Positions 10,859 to 22,720 are shown, numbered from the stretch's first letter. The stretch: 64,000 nt of DNA from Halisarca cf. caerulea (GCA_963170055.1 CAUJGJ010000444.1:5673118-5737117), one strand, 5' to 3'. A program made the numbers and translations. The notes: generated from the letters alone by a model not told the origin.

Positions 10859-12540
10859 GCCCTGTTTACACGAATCCGGATTCGGTGGTAAACGCATCAG
10901 ATGTGGTCAGTTTTGGGGGTCCCGTTTACACGAATACACCACAAATGAATACAGAAAGCGAATCGATCTGAATATGCATACTCAAGTGAATTTGTCCGGA
11001 TACGCCGCAACAATTCTTTTGTGTAAACAATGTATCCGCATACTTATTGATCCTGTCACATGTCTGACCTTGTGACACTTTCGTACGTGAAAGAAAAAAT
11101 GTGGTGGTAGTAAATTTTGGTGATGTGGATTTTGTTCATTTTGATCGATTTGTATCATTTCTATCGCCTTATCATGAAACTTTTGGACAGGATTTTCATC
11201 AGAAGAAGACTTATCTTGCTGGAAGCAATCCAAACATCGTCTGTTGGACCCATGCGTCTCACCAGATTGGGCAGGCAGCAACAGATACGAAGGCAACGTC
11301 GCTTCTAGATAAATCCCGGGCGAACTCAGGCATGGTGGGACAACTTTTTGACCGGAGTTGTTATTGACAGTGAGTAAAAAGACAACTTTCGCATGCGGCG
11401 GGAAAATTTCTACAAACTGTGCAACGAATTGCGCCCCTACATACAGAGGCAGACAACCGCCATGCGCTCACCGATTGAAGTGGAAAAGCAGGTTGCATTA
11501 ACCCTATATTATCTTTCGGATGAAGGTCATTTAAGGAAATCTGCTAATTCTTTCGGACTCTCTCGTGCATCTGTCTCCTTAGTAGTAAGAAGGGTCACAA
11601 AAGCCATTGCCTTACAAATGGGCCCAAATTACATTAAACTACCACTATCAGAGGAAGATGTCTTGGAGAAGGTAACAAAGTTCCATCAGGTACATTCTTT
11701 TCCTCAGTGCTTGGGTGTAATTGACTGCACCCACATCGACATCAAGCAGCCATCTGCCAACCCCACCGACTACATTAACAGGAAAGGGAGGTTTTCTTTA
11801 AACATTCAAGCATGTTGTGACTACCGGCACTGCTTCATGGATGTTGTTGTAAAATGGCCTGGCAGTGTCCATGATGCCAGAATCTTTGCCAATTCAACAT
11901 TAAACAATTACTTCAAGCTTCGACATATACCACCATGCGAGCGTCAACTTTTAGAAGACTTTCCACCAGTTCCTGTACTTATCTTGGGAGATCCCGCTTA
12001 CCCTTTGCTACCTTATTTGATGAAGGAGTACGCCAATGGTGGCTCAACTCCTAGGGAACAGTATTTCGGGTACAGGCTCTGTAGTGCCCGGAATGTCATT
12101 GAATGTGCGTTTGGTCGTTTGAAAGCAAGATTTGGAGCTCTGAAGCGTTCCATGGACATAAATATGGATGATCCTCCTTTTGTTATTTATTCTTGTTTTA
12201 TCCTCCATAATTTTTGTGAGATCAACCAGGAATCTCTAGTGGATGAAGTTGTCAGTAACTCTGTGGAGTATGACAGGAGCTTCCAGCCTCAGGCTACTGA
12301 AAGGGGACAGGGAGCAAATGACTCTGAAGGGAAAAGAGTTCGGCGAGTGTTGGCCGAGTACTTTGATCCCTAAATGGGACTGTTTAGTAACTTATTATTA
12401 CAATGTGACAGTATATTTTTACGTATATTATTTTTGAAACATAGTTAAATAATGACTACAATACTATAACAATGACAGTAAAGATGCAATAAGACAGTTT
12501 TTGTAATTAACATGGATAGCACTTCATACAGCAGTTAATT
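10859..12540 (+). mobile_element. PIF/Harbinger element, left end visible, right end not found
   Basis: A GGCCCTGTTTACACGAATCC-like motif follows TTA at 10856-10858. The phrase GTTTACACGAAT recurs internally near 10922, as in a subterminal repeat. The element holds a Harbinger transposase. I could not find the inverted right terminus before the neighbouring reverse transcriptase begins at 12544, so the right end may be deleted or overwritten. Confidence 0.45.
11393..12373 (+). pseudogene. PIF/Harbinger (HARBI1-like) transposase, catalytic domain intact, N-terminus broken
   Basis: This is a DDE_Tnp_4-type nuclease of 326 codons. An HTH-like region (about residues 40-75, ending near [13 protein letters not shown]) is followed by the triad: D111 in VIDCTHID, D200 in LGDPAY, and E237 in [14 protein letters not shown]. 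All are present. Upstream of the ATG the same frame continues with family-like sequence (AWWDNFLTGVVIDSE) but is cut by TAA at 11375-11377. The Arg-rich N-terminal segment (RLGRQQQIRRQRRF, near 11260-11305) lies in another frame. The true N-terminus is therefore disrupted by a stop and a frameshift. No partner Myb-like ORF is present. A translated product from the internal ATG would lack the N-terminal region. Confidence 0.85.
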
Positions 12541-12543
12541 GAG

Positions 12544-15500
12544 TCAATTGGGAGGGATGCATCCCTCCAACACACATTGGGCAGTGGATGGTGGATAATC
12601 CGGAACACAGTGGAGAGATCTGGATCCTCTCAAGCACATGATTTGTGCTCTGAGGAGGGCAAAACCCAAGCGACATCGTAGCCACCGAATCACACAGCTG
12701 TATGGCTCATTCTTCTTCACAGATAGGAGGTGTGCAAGCCTTTTGTAGAAGACTGATGTCGACCTGCTCATCCCCGCAGATGTGGAGAAGATTAGAGGAG
12801 AGAAAGATGCATGTTCAATCTCCCTGATTCGCTCCTCATATTGGCGGCGTTTGGCTTGTTCCTGCCGTTTGAAACAGGAGTCAATAGATTCGTTCCGGTA
12901 CGAGTCAGCATTAGGATTGAAGACCCGGACATCCATGAATGTTTTCTCATACCGGGAGCCCCAGAAACCACATGCACTGATGTCCGCTCTGGCCTCATTG
13001 TCAGTGATGGCAGTGCGAGGCTGCATGATCTCCCCGGACAATGGCTGCAGATGTGGTTCTAGATTCACATCATGACATACTTCACTTAGGAGAGATGCAG
13101 TAAGGTCACGCACTTCATTATGCCTCAAGATGGGTAACCCCCCCTTGGGACAATTGAGAGCATGATTGACACTGAAAGGCTTTCCACAATCACATTTCGT
13201 TGGCAGGTCCTTTGGGTACCATCCGTATCTCAATGAGACAGCATCCACGAAGGCACGTTTGTGAAGGGAGAAATGGTATACTTTCAGAGGGATGCAGGAA
13301 AGCCATGAGGAAGCACCATCACAGGAAGCAATTTTCACTTGTCTTTGGAGCTTGGGCGGAAGTGAACTTGTGGTGGATTCAATGAAAGATTTCTTTTTAC
13401 AATGGAGGGTATGAACAGCATCAGATTTCGTTTTAGCAAATTCAGACAACAGGTCTGGGTCCAACTCTTCTTGTTGTTGCAGTACCGCCTTGACAATTGG
13501 TGCACAAATTTCTTGAGACAAGCAGCGTTGCTGGGTGGATAGCTGGTGGGGAAGGGGAATGCCCATGCCACCTTCTCTGATAGGCAATGCAAACAAATCT
13601 CGTTCATCATTAGTGATTGTGCACTTTCCAGAAACAGCAGGAATGAATTTTTGTCGAATCACCTCTTCCAATGGTTGTAATTGCTCGTGAGATAGTGGAA
13701 CCAGTCTCATGAAGTACATCCATCCCGAAACAACACCATGAGTGAAGGTCGAGAAAGCAGCATGTGGCTGAGAGCTGGCGATAAGGGACAAAGATTCAAT
13801 TTGTGTACACCACTCACTGACCTTCTCACGAATCCTCTGCTCTTGGTACTCTTCAGTCCCCAAAGGGATCCCCAGGTGGGTACTTCCCTCAGTGGTAATG
13901 GCTAGTCCACTGCCAGAAAAAACATCACGGGCCTTCTCTTCATATCTTCCCTTGACAATGACACTTGATTTGGACGCCTTAGGGAAGTATCCATATAGAG
14001 GACCATCCTCAGCAAGTCTTTCCCACCATGAACGTAAACTGTCCACAGTTCCACCGGCAGACGAGTCATCAGCATACCAAACTTGAGTGGATACACCTGC
14101 ACACTTCTTGACCAATGGAGCAATGGCCAAGGCATACATGGCCATGGCCATTGGGTCCCCTTGAGTCGTACCTTCTTTGGACAGCACAGTGTGGTTCTGG
14201 ATGTAGAGCTTTGGTTCTGTACGATAAGTGTTGATGAGGGCAGGTGCTATGGATGGGCAACTACGAAGAATGTTAACTAGGGCAACCTTTCTATTCAGTG
14301 AGTTGAAAGCATTCTCAGCGTCAACAAGGAGTACAGCTTCTGTGCCATCGTCATCAAAGAGAGTTTGCATGGTGACGCTTGCAATCTCAGCACCACTCTC
14401 AAAACCTGCACATAACTGTATGGGACCAACAACTCTCCGAATGTCTTCCTTGACAATCCTCAATATTGCTTTTCCAATTATCCTTTTGACAACCTCACCA
14501 ACTCCAATTGGGCGTACCCCTGGCCTCTTATCGAGTGCTATCAACCTGCATGCATTCAGGGCCTCCAGCCCCTTTGGATCCACGTAGGTGGCGGCGATTC
14601 TCTGGGCAGTTCCAGCTAAGGTATTGCACAACTGGTTGGAGACCTCTTTGAATGAGCAACACATATGCCGCCAATCCTCAGCGTCCAAACCAGAGGGGCC
14701 GGCAGATCCTTTGGTCTTCATGGTGATCTCTTTAATTAAAGCACCATCGAGGGCATCAAAAATGAGCGGGTGAAAAGGGGTAGTGCATTCATCTTCTGAT
14801 ATCAGCAATGATGGATTGATACTCTTACCTTCTGGATGCTTATGACAGAGCTCTTCAAGCACGGTCTTGTTGTCGGGCAGTTTGAAATCTGGAGGAAGTG
14901 GTTGTCCTGATGGTTTTGTTGATATAAGCCGGAGAGCATCTCTTATCTTTCCCTGAAATATCAGGTTAGCAAACCGACGTGCCAAATCCTCTTCCTCTTT
15001 CTGGTGAAAGATCGTTGCACGCTGCTGCAACACTTTCGCTTCTGCTAACAATTGATCAATGCTCCCACATTTCCACAAGTTCATCCTTCTTTCTAAGCAT
15101 TTCTTCATTTCAGACAGTTTCATTCGTGGCCCTGTCTTCTGTAGAAGCAGAGCTGGCATAATCATGGCAGCATAAATAGCAACTGATTCCATACCTGAGC
15201 CTTCATTATAGGATTGGAACATCGTGGAAATTTCGCGCACAAAACTCTTCCCAGTGGAGCCTGCCGGAATCCGAAAAAGGTTTCTTTTCCACCGAACAAC
15301 TTCATCAAAAGCAGCAATCATCATACTAGCGACAGAGACTGGATCGGCTTGCCCCCATTGGAATGATGCCGACGAGCACGAACGAAAATTAGGCAACCAT
15401 TGACAATTTGCTTCTTCAACTGGATTGGGTATAATTTCGCCATCCTCTGGACGGTCTGTCCGAACCGATGCATCATTTGTAGTATTTTCAGAGCTAATAT

Positions 15501-15672
15501 CCTGTGTGGAAGTATCAGAAAACTCTCCCGAAGACTCTCCATCACAACGCGTCAAATTCCGATTTTGACATCTCCCATTTCTACTTGGCCGGCAATCAAT
15601 ACATCTTTTCTTTGACTTCACACAGCTACATCGTATACAGGTACCATTGTTCATGCACGAACAACACGTCAT
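12544..15672 (-). CDS. Intact reverse transcriptase with RLE-like C-terminus, 1042 aa
   Basis: A single uninterrupted ORF; I use the ATG at 15672 because the few codons further upstream offer only GTG. The N-terminus is Cys-rich (about 15 Cys in 45 residues, CXC/TESMIN-like spacing such as CSC, RCSC, DCR), probably nucleic-acid or zinc binding. The central RT has a GPSGLDAEDWRH entry motif, VDAENAFNSLN (motif A), GTTQGDPMAMAMYALA (motif B) and YADD at residues 533-536 (14065-14076). The C-terminal part has KCDCGKPFSVNHALNCPKGG (zinc-knuckle-like C-x-C...H...C), then ADISACGF...FMDVRVFN, read as a PD-(D/E)xK-like nuclease. A WLRCRLGFALLRA tail follows. It is the only full-length retroelement ORF here. 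The clade is uncertain (RLE non-LTR-like). UTR ends are not resolved. Confidence 0.8.
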   Translation of the reverse strand: MTCCSCMNNGTCIRCSCVKSKKRCIDCRPSRNGRCQNRNLTRCDGESSGEFSDTSTQDISSENTTNDASVRTDRPEDGEIIPNPVEEANCQWLPNFRSCSSASFQWGQADPVSVASMMIAAFDEVVRWKRNLFRIPAGSTGKSFVREISTMFQSYNEGSGMESVAIYAAMIMPALLLQKTGPRMKLSEMKKCLERRMNLWKCGSIDQLLAEAKVLQQRATIFHQKEEEDLARRFANLIFQGKIRDALRLISTKPSGQPLPPDFKLPDNKTVLEELCHKHPEGKSINPSLLISEDECTTPFHPLIFDALDGALIKEITMKTKGSAGPSGLDAEDWRHMCCSFKEVSNQLCNTLAGTAQRIAATYVDPKGLEALNACRLIALDKRPGVRPIGVGEVVKRIIGKAILRIVKEDIRRVVGPIQLCAGFESGAEIASVTMQTLFDDDGTEAVLLVDAENAFNSLNRKVALVNILRSCPSIAPALINTYRTEPKLYIQNHTVLSKEGTTQGDPMAMAMYALAIAPLVKKCAGVSTQVWYADDSSAGGTVDSLRSWWERLAEDGPLYGYFPKASKSSVIVKGRYEEKARDVFSGSGLAITTEGSTHLGIPLGTEEYQEQRIREKVSEWCTQIESLSLIASSQPHAAFSTFTHGVVSGWMYFMRLVPLSHEQLQPLEEVIRQKFIPAVSGKCTITNDERDLFALPIREGGMGIPLPHQLSTQQRCLSQEICAPIVKAVLQQQEELDPDLLSEFAKTKSDAVHTLHCKKKSFIESTTSSLPPKLQRQVKIASCDGASSWLSCIPLKVYHFSLHKRAFVDAVSLRYGWYPKDLPTKCDCGKPFSVNHALNCPKGGLPILRHNEVRDLTASLLSEVCHDVNLEPHLQPLSGEIMQPRTAITDNEARADISACGFWGSRYEKTFMDVRVFNPNADSYRNESIDSCFKRQEQAKRRQYEERIREIEHASFSPLIFSTSAGMSRSTSVFYKRLAHLLSVKKNEPYSCVIRWLRCRLGFALLRAQIMCLRGSRSLHCVPDYPPSTAQCVLEGCIPPN

Positions 15673-15849
15673 TGCACCTTGAAACACAAAAAAGCTGAAT
15701 CAGAGTTACTTGGCAATCATCGGCAAATCGGCCATTTTCTCCATCAATCAATCATTATCGTTTACGTATATTATTTTTATTTTATTTTTACAGTATTAAA
15801 TATTCATTATTGTCAACGAATGAACTTAAAATTATGTAAAGACCAATTC

Positions 15850-16080
15850 TAGATAATTATACACCATTTATTCAGCTTATAATATTATGATCACAGTAAT
15901 TAGAATTAAAGAGATAAAATAAAACCAAAAATAACTTAATGGCTCTCGGGTCCAGGCATTAACTTGGCCTGCACCATATGCCATGTATGGCCCGGATCTC
16001 TCCAGTTTATCAACCCAGGCTTTTTCCTGGATTTCCATCAGTCCCCTCACCGTTATCGGGCACATCTTTCAGTGCCTTCA
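15850..16080 (-). pseudogene. 3' end of the fragmented RLE retrotransposon (piece 4 of 4)
   Basis: Minus-strand sequence continuing from 16993 after the MITE at 16083-16990 is removed. It is non-coding, with an AATAAA on the minus strand near 15870, and is probably the 3' UTR. The exact 3' end is not determined. The region 15690-15850 between this and the intact RT shows no gene. Confidence 0.5.
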
Positions 16081-16082
16081 TA

Positions 16083-16990
16083 CAGTAGGCGTCAAAAATA
16101 AGTTTCCGTATCGTAATCGTAAAATGGTCAAATTACGATTACGTTCCGATATGATTACGATTTTGTTGATAAATCACGAAGGCCGAATTACGGTGCTAAA
16201 GTAGAGAAATTACGGAAATCCCAGATCGAATTACGCTAGCGATATGCAACGAAACTAAACTGAAGTGAATCAGGACGCTGCGCTCGCAAAATCATCAGAT
16301 CGAATTACCTACGTATTTCTCAAACTTCGATCCCCATACCCTTCGTGTAAACAAGCTTGTTTAGCACTTGGAACACAGCTAGCCGTGCAGTGTCTCTGCG
16401 GGTTGAACTGCATACGATTTTTATTATCTTGGAGATCGAATTACCGTCACGAAGGATGGTCGTTGGGTTCGAGATGGTGAGCTAGCCTATACGATGATCG
16501 GATCTTCGAGATCCTGAGGATAGGATGGACCTCAGTAAAAAGGATCGTTTCTGGTCTAGATCTGCTGATCGGATTACGATTTACTTTTGCCTGCAGATCA
16601 AATTACCCTCACGACGATAATCAAGGGCGATGGTCCCCGCTTCGAGATGGCGAGCTAGCCTATACGATGATCGGATCTTCCAGATCCTGAGATAGGATTT
16701 ACATTTGTCTGCAGATCAAATTACCCTCACGACGCTGATCAAGGGCGATGGTCCCGCTTCGAGATCGCGAGCTAGTCTACTAGTCTACGATGGTCACAGC
16801 TTCAAAATCGTCAGATAGGATGAACCTAGGTGATCGAATTACGATTTCTATAAGCTTTTAGATCAAATTACGGTGATAAATGGCATCCAAATGAAATTAC
16901 GATTTTCACTACGCACACCGTAACTACGATTACGATTACGGTACGTTACTTAACGATTACGCTACGGAAACTTTTTTTTGATGTCTACCG
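16083..16990. mobile_element. 908-bp MITE with ~38-bp TIRs and internal ATTACG repeats
   Basis: The left end CAGTAGGCGTCAAAAATAAG and the right end (reverse complement) CGGTAGACATCAAAAAAAAG continue into TTTCCGTA.CGTAATCGT on both sides. TA flanks both ends (16081-16082, 16991-16992). The interior repeats the phrase (G)ATC(G/A)AATTAC many times. It also carries a longer internal duplication (GCTAGCCTATACGATGATCG and flanks near 16480 and 16653, partly again near 16770). No ORF. Tc1/mariner-type target. Confidence 0.85.
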
Positions 16991-16992
16991 TA

Positions 16993-18743
16993 TCAGTCAG
17001 AAAAGAGAGCTCTGCCTCGGATATGGGAAAAGCGGTCCTCACAGGTCAGTGACTAGCGGCAGATCCCCATAGGGGTTCAGGCCACCAGCTCAGCAGCTGT
17101 AAGATGCGTCCTCAATATCTGTACAGTGGAACACAGCACAGAGCGCTGTATCCCCGTGACACTTTCCCACGCTTTAGCAACTCCGTACGGAGGTAGACGG
17201 CATAGGTCCTCGACCAAGTGGTTGGACACTACACCTAATGAGCCGAGGACCACCGGGACAATAACCACGGAATAACAGGGAAACTGCCTTCGGAGGTCTG
17301 CGCTAAGGGGGCCGTACTTGGACAACTTCTCACCACGCCGCTCTGTTTGTATAGAGTCCCAGGCCACTGCCATGTCAATAATGTACAGTTTCCTGGTCTC
17401 TTTATCCTGCAAGAGGATGTCAGGTCGACGGGTGACAATCTCAATGTCTGTGGGGATGGGTACGTCCCACAACACCTTAGCTCGCTCATTTTCGGTTACA
17501 GGAACGGGACTCACTTCCCACCATCTCAGCAGCACCTCAAACCCATAATGCCTACAGATGTCGTAGTACACGACCTGCAAAGCCTTATTGTGCCTCTCCA
17601 TATAGAGATTAAATCCCTTCTTCTTGCACTGGTTCAAGATGTGCTTGATGGTCTCAATTCCCTCTCCACAGTGACGGCAGTGTGTTACGCCTGCCTGTTT
17701 CATGCAATTGGCCTTAAACGATCTCATGTAAAGGCAGTCGTCCTGAGCGGCGATGATAAGGCTTTCCGTTGTGCTTCGGAGCTGACCTTTGCACATCCAC
17801 CGAAACGACAAGTCAACATTGAGAGACGTGTTTGAACGCACGTCACTCAAGAATTTCCCCTGATGACTTTTGTGAGCAGCTCTAAGTTGCAACTGAGACA
17901 TCTGAGCCTTCCGAAGTTCCCGAAGGATCCTCATCTGACCCGATGGAGGGTTAGCTGTCCACTCCACCTCACGTCCAGTCCCACGCAGGATCTTGCTTGC
18001 TGTTGGAAACAAGCTGAAGGTACTCTTCTCCACCCACAGAAGCGAGTGCTTGCGCACTGCCTCCATGAGCGGATCCAGTGACGACACAAGATAGACGGCA
18101 TGACTCACTATCTCCTGCTCCCAGACAAGCAGAAGGCTCTGGAGCCCCCTACCCCCCCCCCCCCCCGTGAGCGAGGAAGATACAGCCTCTCCGGGGAGGC
18201 GTTTAGATGGTGCGATTGATACCTGCGCAAGACCTTCCGTGTGAGAATGTCCAGGCCCTGCAGCTCCTTCCTAGTCCACTTCACTGTCACAAAACAATAC
18301 CTCAAAAGAGATACTGCCAAGGCGTTGGTGGTATCGACCTTGTTCTTGGAGTTAAGTTGCGACTTCCATATCTTATGGAGCCTCTTCCTATACTCGCAAA
18401 TAACACGGTCCTTCACCAGTTTGTCGTCCGTTTCAAACAACTGGTCAATTCCGAGATACCTGTACATATCCTGGGGTGACAAACACCGCATTGAATCAGG
18501 TTCCGGATTAGGGTTGTCAGGCCCCGGTAGTACCTTCCCCTTCTTCAAGTGTGCTGTCCCGCACTTCTTCAAGCCTAATTTCATGCCGACTGCACTCGCA
18601 ACTCTATCCACTACAGATAGGGTCTCATTCAGAGCAGCTGGGTTCTCGGCATAAACTTTCAAATCATCCATGTATAGCATATGCGATATGCTAATCTTCA
18701 GTGTGCTGCGTCTGATTCTGTACCCTGTGCTCTTCCACAGGGG
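16993..18743 (-). pseudogene. Fragmented RLE retrotransposon, piece 3: RT motif C to endonuclease
   Basis: From 18743 downwards the minus strand reads RT motif C (LYMDDLKVYA), the thumb region and DMYRYLGI. After a frameshift in a 15-C run (18152-18166) it continues to CRHCGEGIETIKHILNQC (CCHC knuckle, near 17665). Next come RRPDILLQDKETRKLYIIDM (RLE catalytic segment, near 17410) and a VVIVPVVLGSLG tail that ends at 17077. This architecture is that of R2/R4-like elements. The homopolymer is the only coding lesion I see in this piece. The part from 17076 to 16993 is the start of the 3' UTR. Confidence 0.85.
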
Positions 18744-20050
18744 CATTATAGCGCTTTTTGGAAGTTGGGGATTACAGGCGACAAAGTTATGGAATTTGTG
18801 GAATTTGTCACATTTTACCTATACGTCATTACCAACAGAAAGTAAACGTTGTAATACGTCATCAGTAGCGGGCGCTTACAGTGGTTTAGCGATAGCAGAA
18901 TCTTTCGAATCCTATCGACTTTGAAAAGGTAAAAAGCCGTTTTGTGCCTTAATAAGTTTTGTTTAGGTATTTATAAAAGCACATCAATGTTTAGTCGCAA
19001 TGTTCAAGCTACACTAGTACCGTCAAAAAGGGCAAGGTACCGCCGATATCGACCTTCCCACCTCGAATGATCGTTGCAGAATGCCGAATCAATGTAAGAA
19101 AGTGCTGTGACAGGTAACTGCACTATACTATCCAGGATATCCTAGATCACGAATGAAACACTAGCTAAAATCAGCAAAATGTTAGCAGGCTCAGTCTACT
19201 TTCTCACTTTGTACTAATCGATCGATTTCGCACGCAAGCTAGTGCCACTGTCTCTGAGTCTTAGTCGTCAAGTATGCCACTTTCGCCGCAGATATGACTA
19301 TCAATGACAAGAATATATGCATAAGAACTCACCGATACTTGTTGGAACCATTTAATGAAAAATAGAACTTTCCGCACAACAAATTGTCGACCAGGTCGAT
19401 TGTTCACGTAGTCGATAACATTGCAGGGCGCTTATTTCCAATGTACCATACGAATTTAAATGCCCAATACTGATGACGCGCACCTTACGTCATCCTAAAA
19501 TGGCGGATTGGAACTGTCCTGCAAATATATCGTGTTTTGGGGACGTGTACCCGGGACTTTTTCCGAACAACAAAAGAATCTAACGATTTAAAATACTTTT
19601 GTCTACTTGTTTTCGCTGAGCGGGGATTATATAAGCAGGTTAGCCCAAGATATTACCATTTTAATTGTCATTTTTAGCCATTTTTACCCGCTAAAAGTAC
19701 ATTTTTCGTTATAACTATTTCAGTTGGAGTTATATGTTCTCCGCTCAGCATCCATATCTTAAATGAACTTTACTCTTTCATCTCATGCCAGTTTCATCTC
19801 TTTGGGAGGCCGTCTACACGTCCCCAAATCGATGTTTAGAGAAAAAGTGGACCTTTTTCAAAATCATTTTTATACTTCTGCGTATGACACATGGGCCTGT
19901 TTTGTAGTTTATTGTTTCGATAAATAACATTAAAACACTAAACAGTTGTAAAAATCGACGTACATTGTTGTTTGAGCTGTAAAATTCGATGTATATATTA
20001 CCATTTCGAGCGGCGGCCATTTTCTTCCCCAGTCGAAAAGCGCTATAATG
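18744..20050. mobile_element. 1307-bp non-autonomous DNA element with CATTATAGCGC termini
   Basis: The left end CATTATAGCGCTTTTTGG and the right end (reverse complement) CATTATAGCGCTTTTCGAC form TIRs of at least 15 bp. The element lies between RT motif B (20051-20374) and motif C (18743 downwards) of the same reverse transcriptase, so its boundaries are confirmed by the interrupted protein. No clear target duplication is seen. There is no ORF of note, and it holds a 293-bp nested element at 19536-19828. Confidence 0.8.
19536..19828. mobile_element. 293-bp MITE (ACGTGTA family), copy 1
   Basis: Perfect termini TTTGGGGACGTGTA and TACACGTCCCCAAA. The interior (TACATTTTTCGTTATAA, CTCCGCTCA, CTCTTTCATCTCATGCC) is alignable by eye, in opposite orientation, with 57071-57359, a 289-bp copy inside a piggyBac element. 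Confidence 0.75.
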
Positions 20051-20374
20051 AGCCTGTGTCCCTAACACATGCGATAGAGGAGGAATGGACAAACAGAACA
20101 GAAGTGGAGACAAGGAATCCCCTTGGAACAGACCACGCTTGTAGGCAATTGGTCGTGTTCTTACAGTCCCCCCCTCCTGCCTAACCTCCATTACCGTTCT
20201 CCACTGTTTCTGCAGGCGACCGACACTGGCTTTCACCCACTCGGGTGCTGAGATGGTACTCAGCACCGAGTTAACCCACTTGTGGGGAACTCTGTCGTAG
20301 GCCTTCTCGAAATCGATCCAGCCCACGCTCAGAGTCCGAGACCCCTTATACTTGGCGTCCGTGATCACCATCTT
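20051..20374 (-). pseudogene. Fragmented RLE retrotransposon, piece 2: RT motifs A and B
   Basis: Minus-strand reading from 20374: KMVITDAKYKGSRTLSVGW then IDFEKAYDRVPH (motif A) and RGLFQGDSLSPLLFCLS (motif B), followed by PPLSHVLGTQA. The frame then enters the inserted element at 20050. Its upstream continuation is at 29848. No lesion in this piece. Confidence 0.85.
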
Positions 20375-20384
20375 CACTGTAAAA

Positions 20385-20525
20385 AATAGGGTGTACCATC
20401 AACACCCCTCTTCCAAATTAACACCTCACTTGATAACTCATAGGGTGTTCCAGGAACTCCGAGTCGGCTATCAGCACCCCTGTGAGCTACAGTAACACCC
20501 ATATAGCCCAAGGGTGTTACTAGTA
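20385..20525. repeat. Left subterminal GGGTGTT repeats of the CACTG element
   Basis: At least seven GGGTGT(T)/(A)ACACCC motifs in both orientations within 140 bp. They probably serve as transposase-binding repeats, by analogy with CACTA subterminal arrays. Confidence 0.65.
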
Positions 20526-22219
20526 CGCTCGAGTACACCATCGATATAGTGTACTTCAATATAATTTGTGTTAAACTGCCAATATGTGATCGATACGTCA
20601 AGTTCTGGTTTCAGTTTCTCGTGAAGATAAGAATTATACTGTTAGCCGAGGTTGCTTATGGCGTATAGCTATGAATATCAGCACAATGATGCAGAATAAT
20701 AATTGTAAATGATCAGTATCTTGAAACGAACCGTAACAGAAATGCAGGGTCTATGGTGGTCAACGTCCTGTTACAGCAGTGATTCTCTCGGGATACAATT
20801 CGATATACTCGCTTGCAAACTTTGTAGCAGTGCTTGCTTCCGAATAGCTACCCAGTGCGCATCTAAATTTCTCCCATGCTGCCATTTTATAAAGTTGCGT
20901 AAGCACATGTGTTGAGAACGGCGGCCACCTCTCTTTTCGTGGATGGAGAAAAATTATTCTGTATAATACTATAGGCGCTCATGGAATCCTCAGAGAAAGC
21001 TACAAAGGGTTACCCGCTACGAAGGTAAGCAAGGTAAAGAGAGGTAATTTGGAACAGGGCCTATAACTTTTTTGTGGTTAAGCCGTCCTTGCCACAAGAG
21101 TGTCCTTGTACTTCTGTAGTTTGTTCGCTCATCATTCCCTCTGCCATAGATGTCCTATGCTTGTTGTGCGATTTCGGCGCAATCACTGTAAATCATAGGA
21201 TCCCCATACAGGTCATTGTAATTAATAGAGGGGTAGTAGTTCTGGTATTTTTCATGGGGTAAATAGTACAATAATAATATACTTATAATAATGATAATTA
21301 CTCCTACAGGCCAAATTGTCTAGAGATTTGTCTTAGCAATGTCTTCTAGGGTGATATAGTAGCCCTGCATGTGAACCAAGTATATAGAAATTGGTTATTT
21401 AAATAAGGAGTTACTCTACAGTGCTATATGTATGTTGTATTCCTATACACACTTACATAGCCAGACGCTTGTGCCCTGGATACCTCTCCTGGAAATTTTA
21501 AATGTAAAATTTGTTCTATTGCCCACGGAAATATAATATGAGCTGCCATTTGTATGGCAAGCTTCTCTTTATCTGGCATGGTGTTCTGTATTGATAAATG
21601 TTTAACCAGTGACTCTTTTTACATCCAGGTATAGTTTAACCAACCATGCAATTCACGAATAGAGCAGTTTCAAACCAATCTTCGAAGTTCTCTCTGCAGT
21701 GGATTTGATCATTGAGGATCAATTGCTTAAATCCTGCTGGACACTCAATCTATGGAACAAATTGGTGAGTGAAGTATCATTTTGTCAGTGTGTGTCCAAA
21801 ATCATTACCCAAGTTCCCCAAAGGCCTGGTCTAATAGAGCTTCCATAATGTCTGCATCAACCAGTGGTACAGTATGAGGTAGTATCACTTTATAGTATTG
21901 GTGTTTACCCTCCTTTTGTGCCAAGAATAGATTGGCCTTGTTTTGGTCTACTGTCCTGTTAACACATATCATCTCCCCTGTACCTTTGTTGTTCTGTGTC
22001 AATGAAGGTGTAGGTATGGTAGTAAGTAAACTGCTGGTCAATCTTGCTGACTTGTACAATCAAGGTTATGTGTCTTTGCCTTGTTTTAGGGTAACGAGTT
22101 TCTCTGAAATGGCTTCACAAATAGGTGCTCACCTTCATACTGCAGTACCCCCTCCAAAGTGTCATGCATGACATCAGGGATGAGCATTCCACTACTAACT
22201 GCAATTTTAGAGTACAAAC

Positions 22220-22720
22220 AGTGCCAGTCCCCTCCCGTTCCCCCTTGTATGCCATGCAGCCCCTTCCTCTTTGTAAGCCAGTCCCCTCCCCCCTTGTATA
22301 CCAGCCCCTTCCTCTTTGTAAGCCAGCCCCCTCTTCCTTGTAAGCCAGCCCCCTCTTCCTTGTATGCCAGCCCCCTCCCCCTTGTATGGCAGCCCCTCCC
22401 CCCTGTATGCCAGCCCCTTCCTCTTTGTATGCCAGCCCCCTCCCCCTTGTATGCCAGCCCTTCCCCCTTGTATGCCAACCCCTTCCTCTTTGTAAGCCAG
22501 TCCCCCCCCCCTTGTAAGCCAGCCCCCTCCCCCTTGTATGCCAGCCCCCTCCCCTTTGTATGCCAGCCCCTTCCTCTTTGTAATCCAATCCCCTCCTCCT
22601 TGTAAGCCAGCCCCCTCCTCCTTGTATGCCAGCCCCTCCCCCTTGTATGCCAGCCCCTTCCTCTTTCGAAGCCAGCCCCCTCCTCCTTGTATGCCAACCC
22701 CCCCTCCCCCCCACACACAG
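22220..22720 (+). repeat. ~20-bp minisatellite (CTTGTATGCCAGCCCCCTCC type)
   Basis: About 24 tandem copies of a C/T-rich ~20-bp unit, varying at TATGCC/TAAGCC and at the pyrimidine block. It interrupts the minus-strand gene between the partial exon at 22110-22200 and the exon at 22740-22990. The Gly/Lys-rich minus-strand ORFs here are translations of the repeat. Confidence 0.9.

Noticed and set aside
12782..15698. Plus-strand and other-frame ORFs across the minus-strand reverse transcriptase
   Set aside because: Shadow frames of the 1042-aa RT with no domain content.
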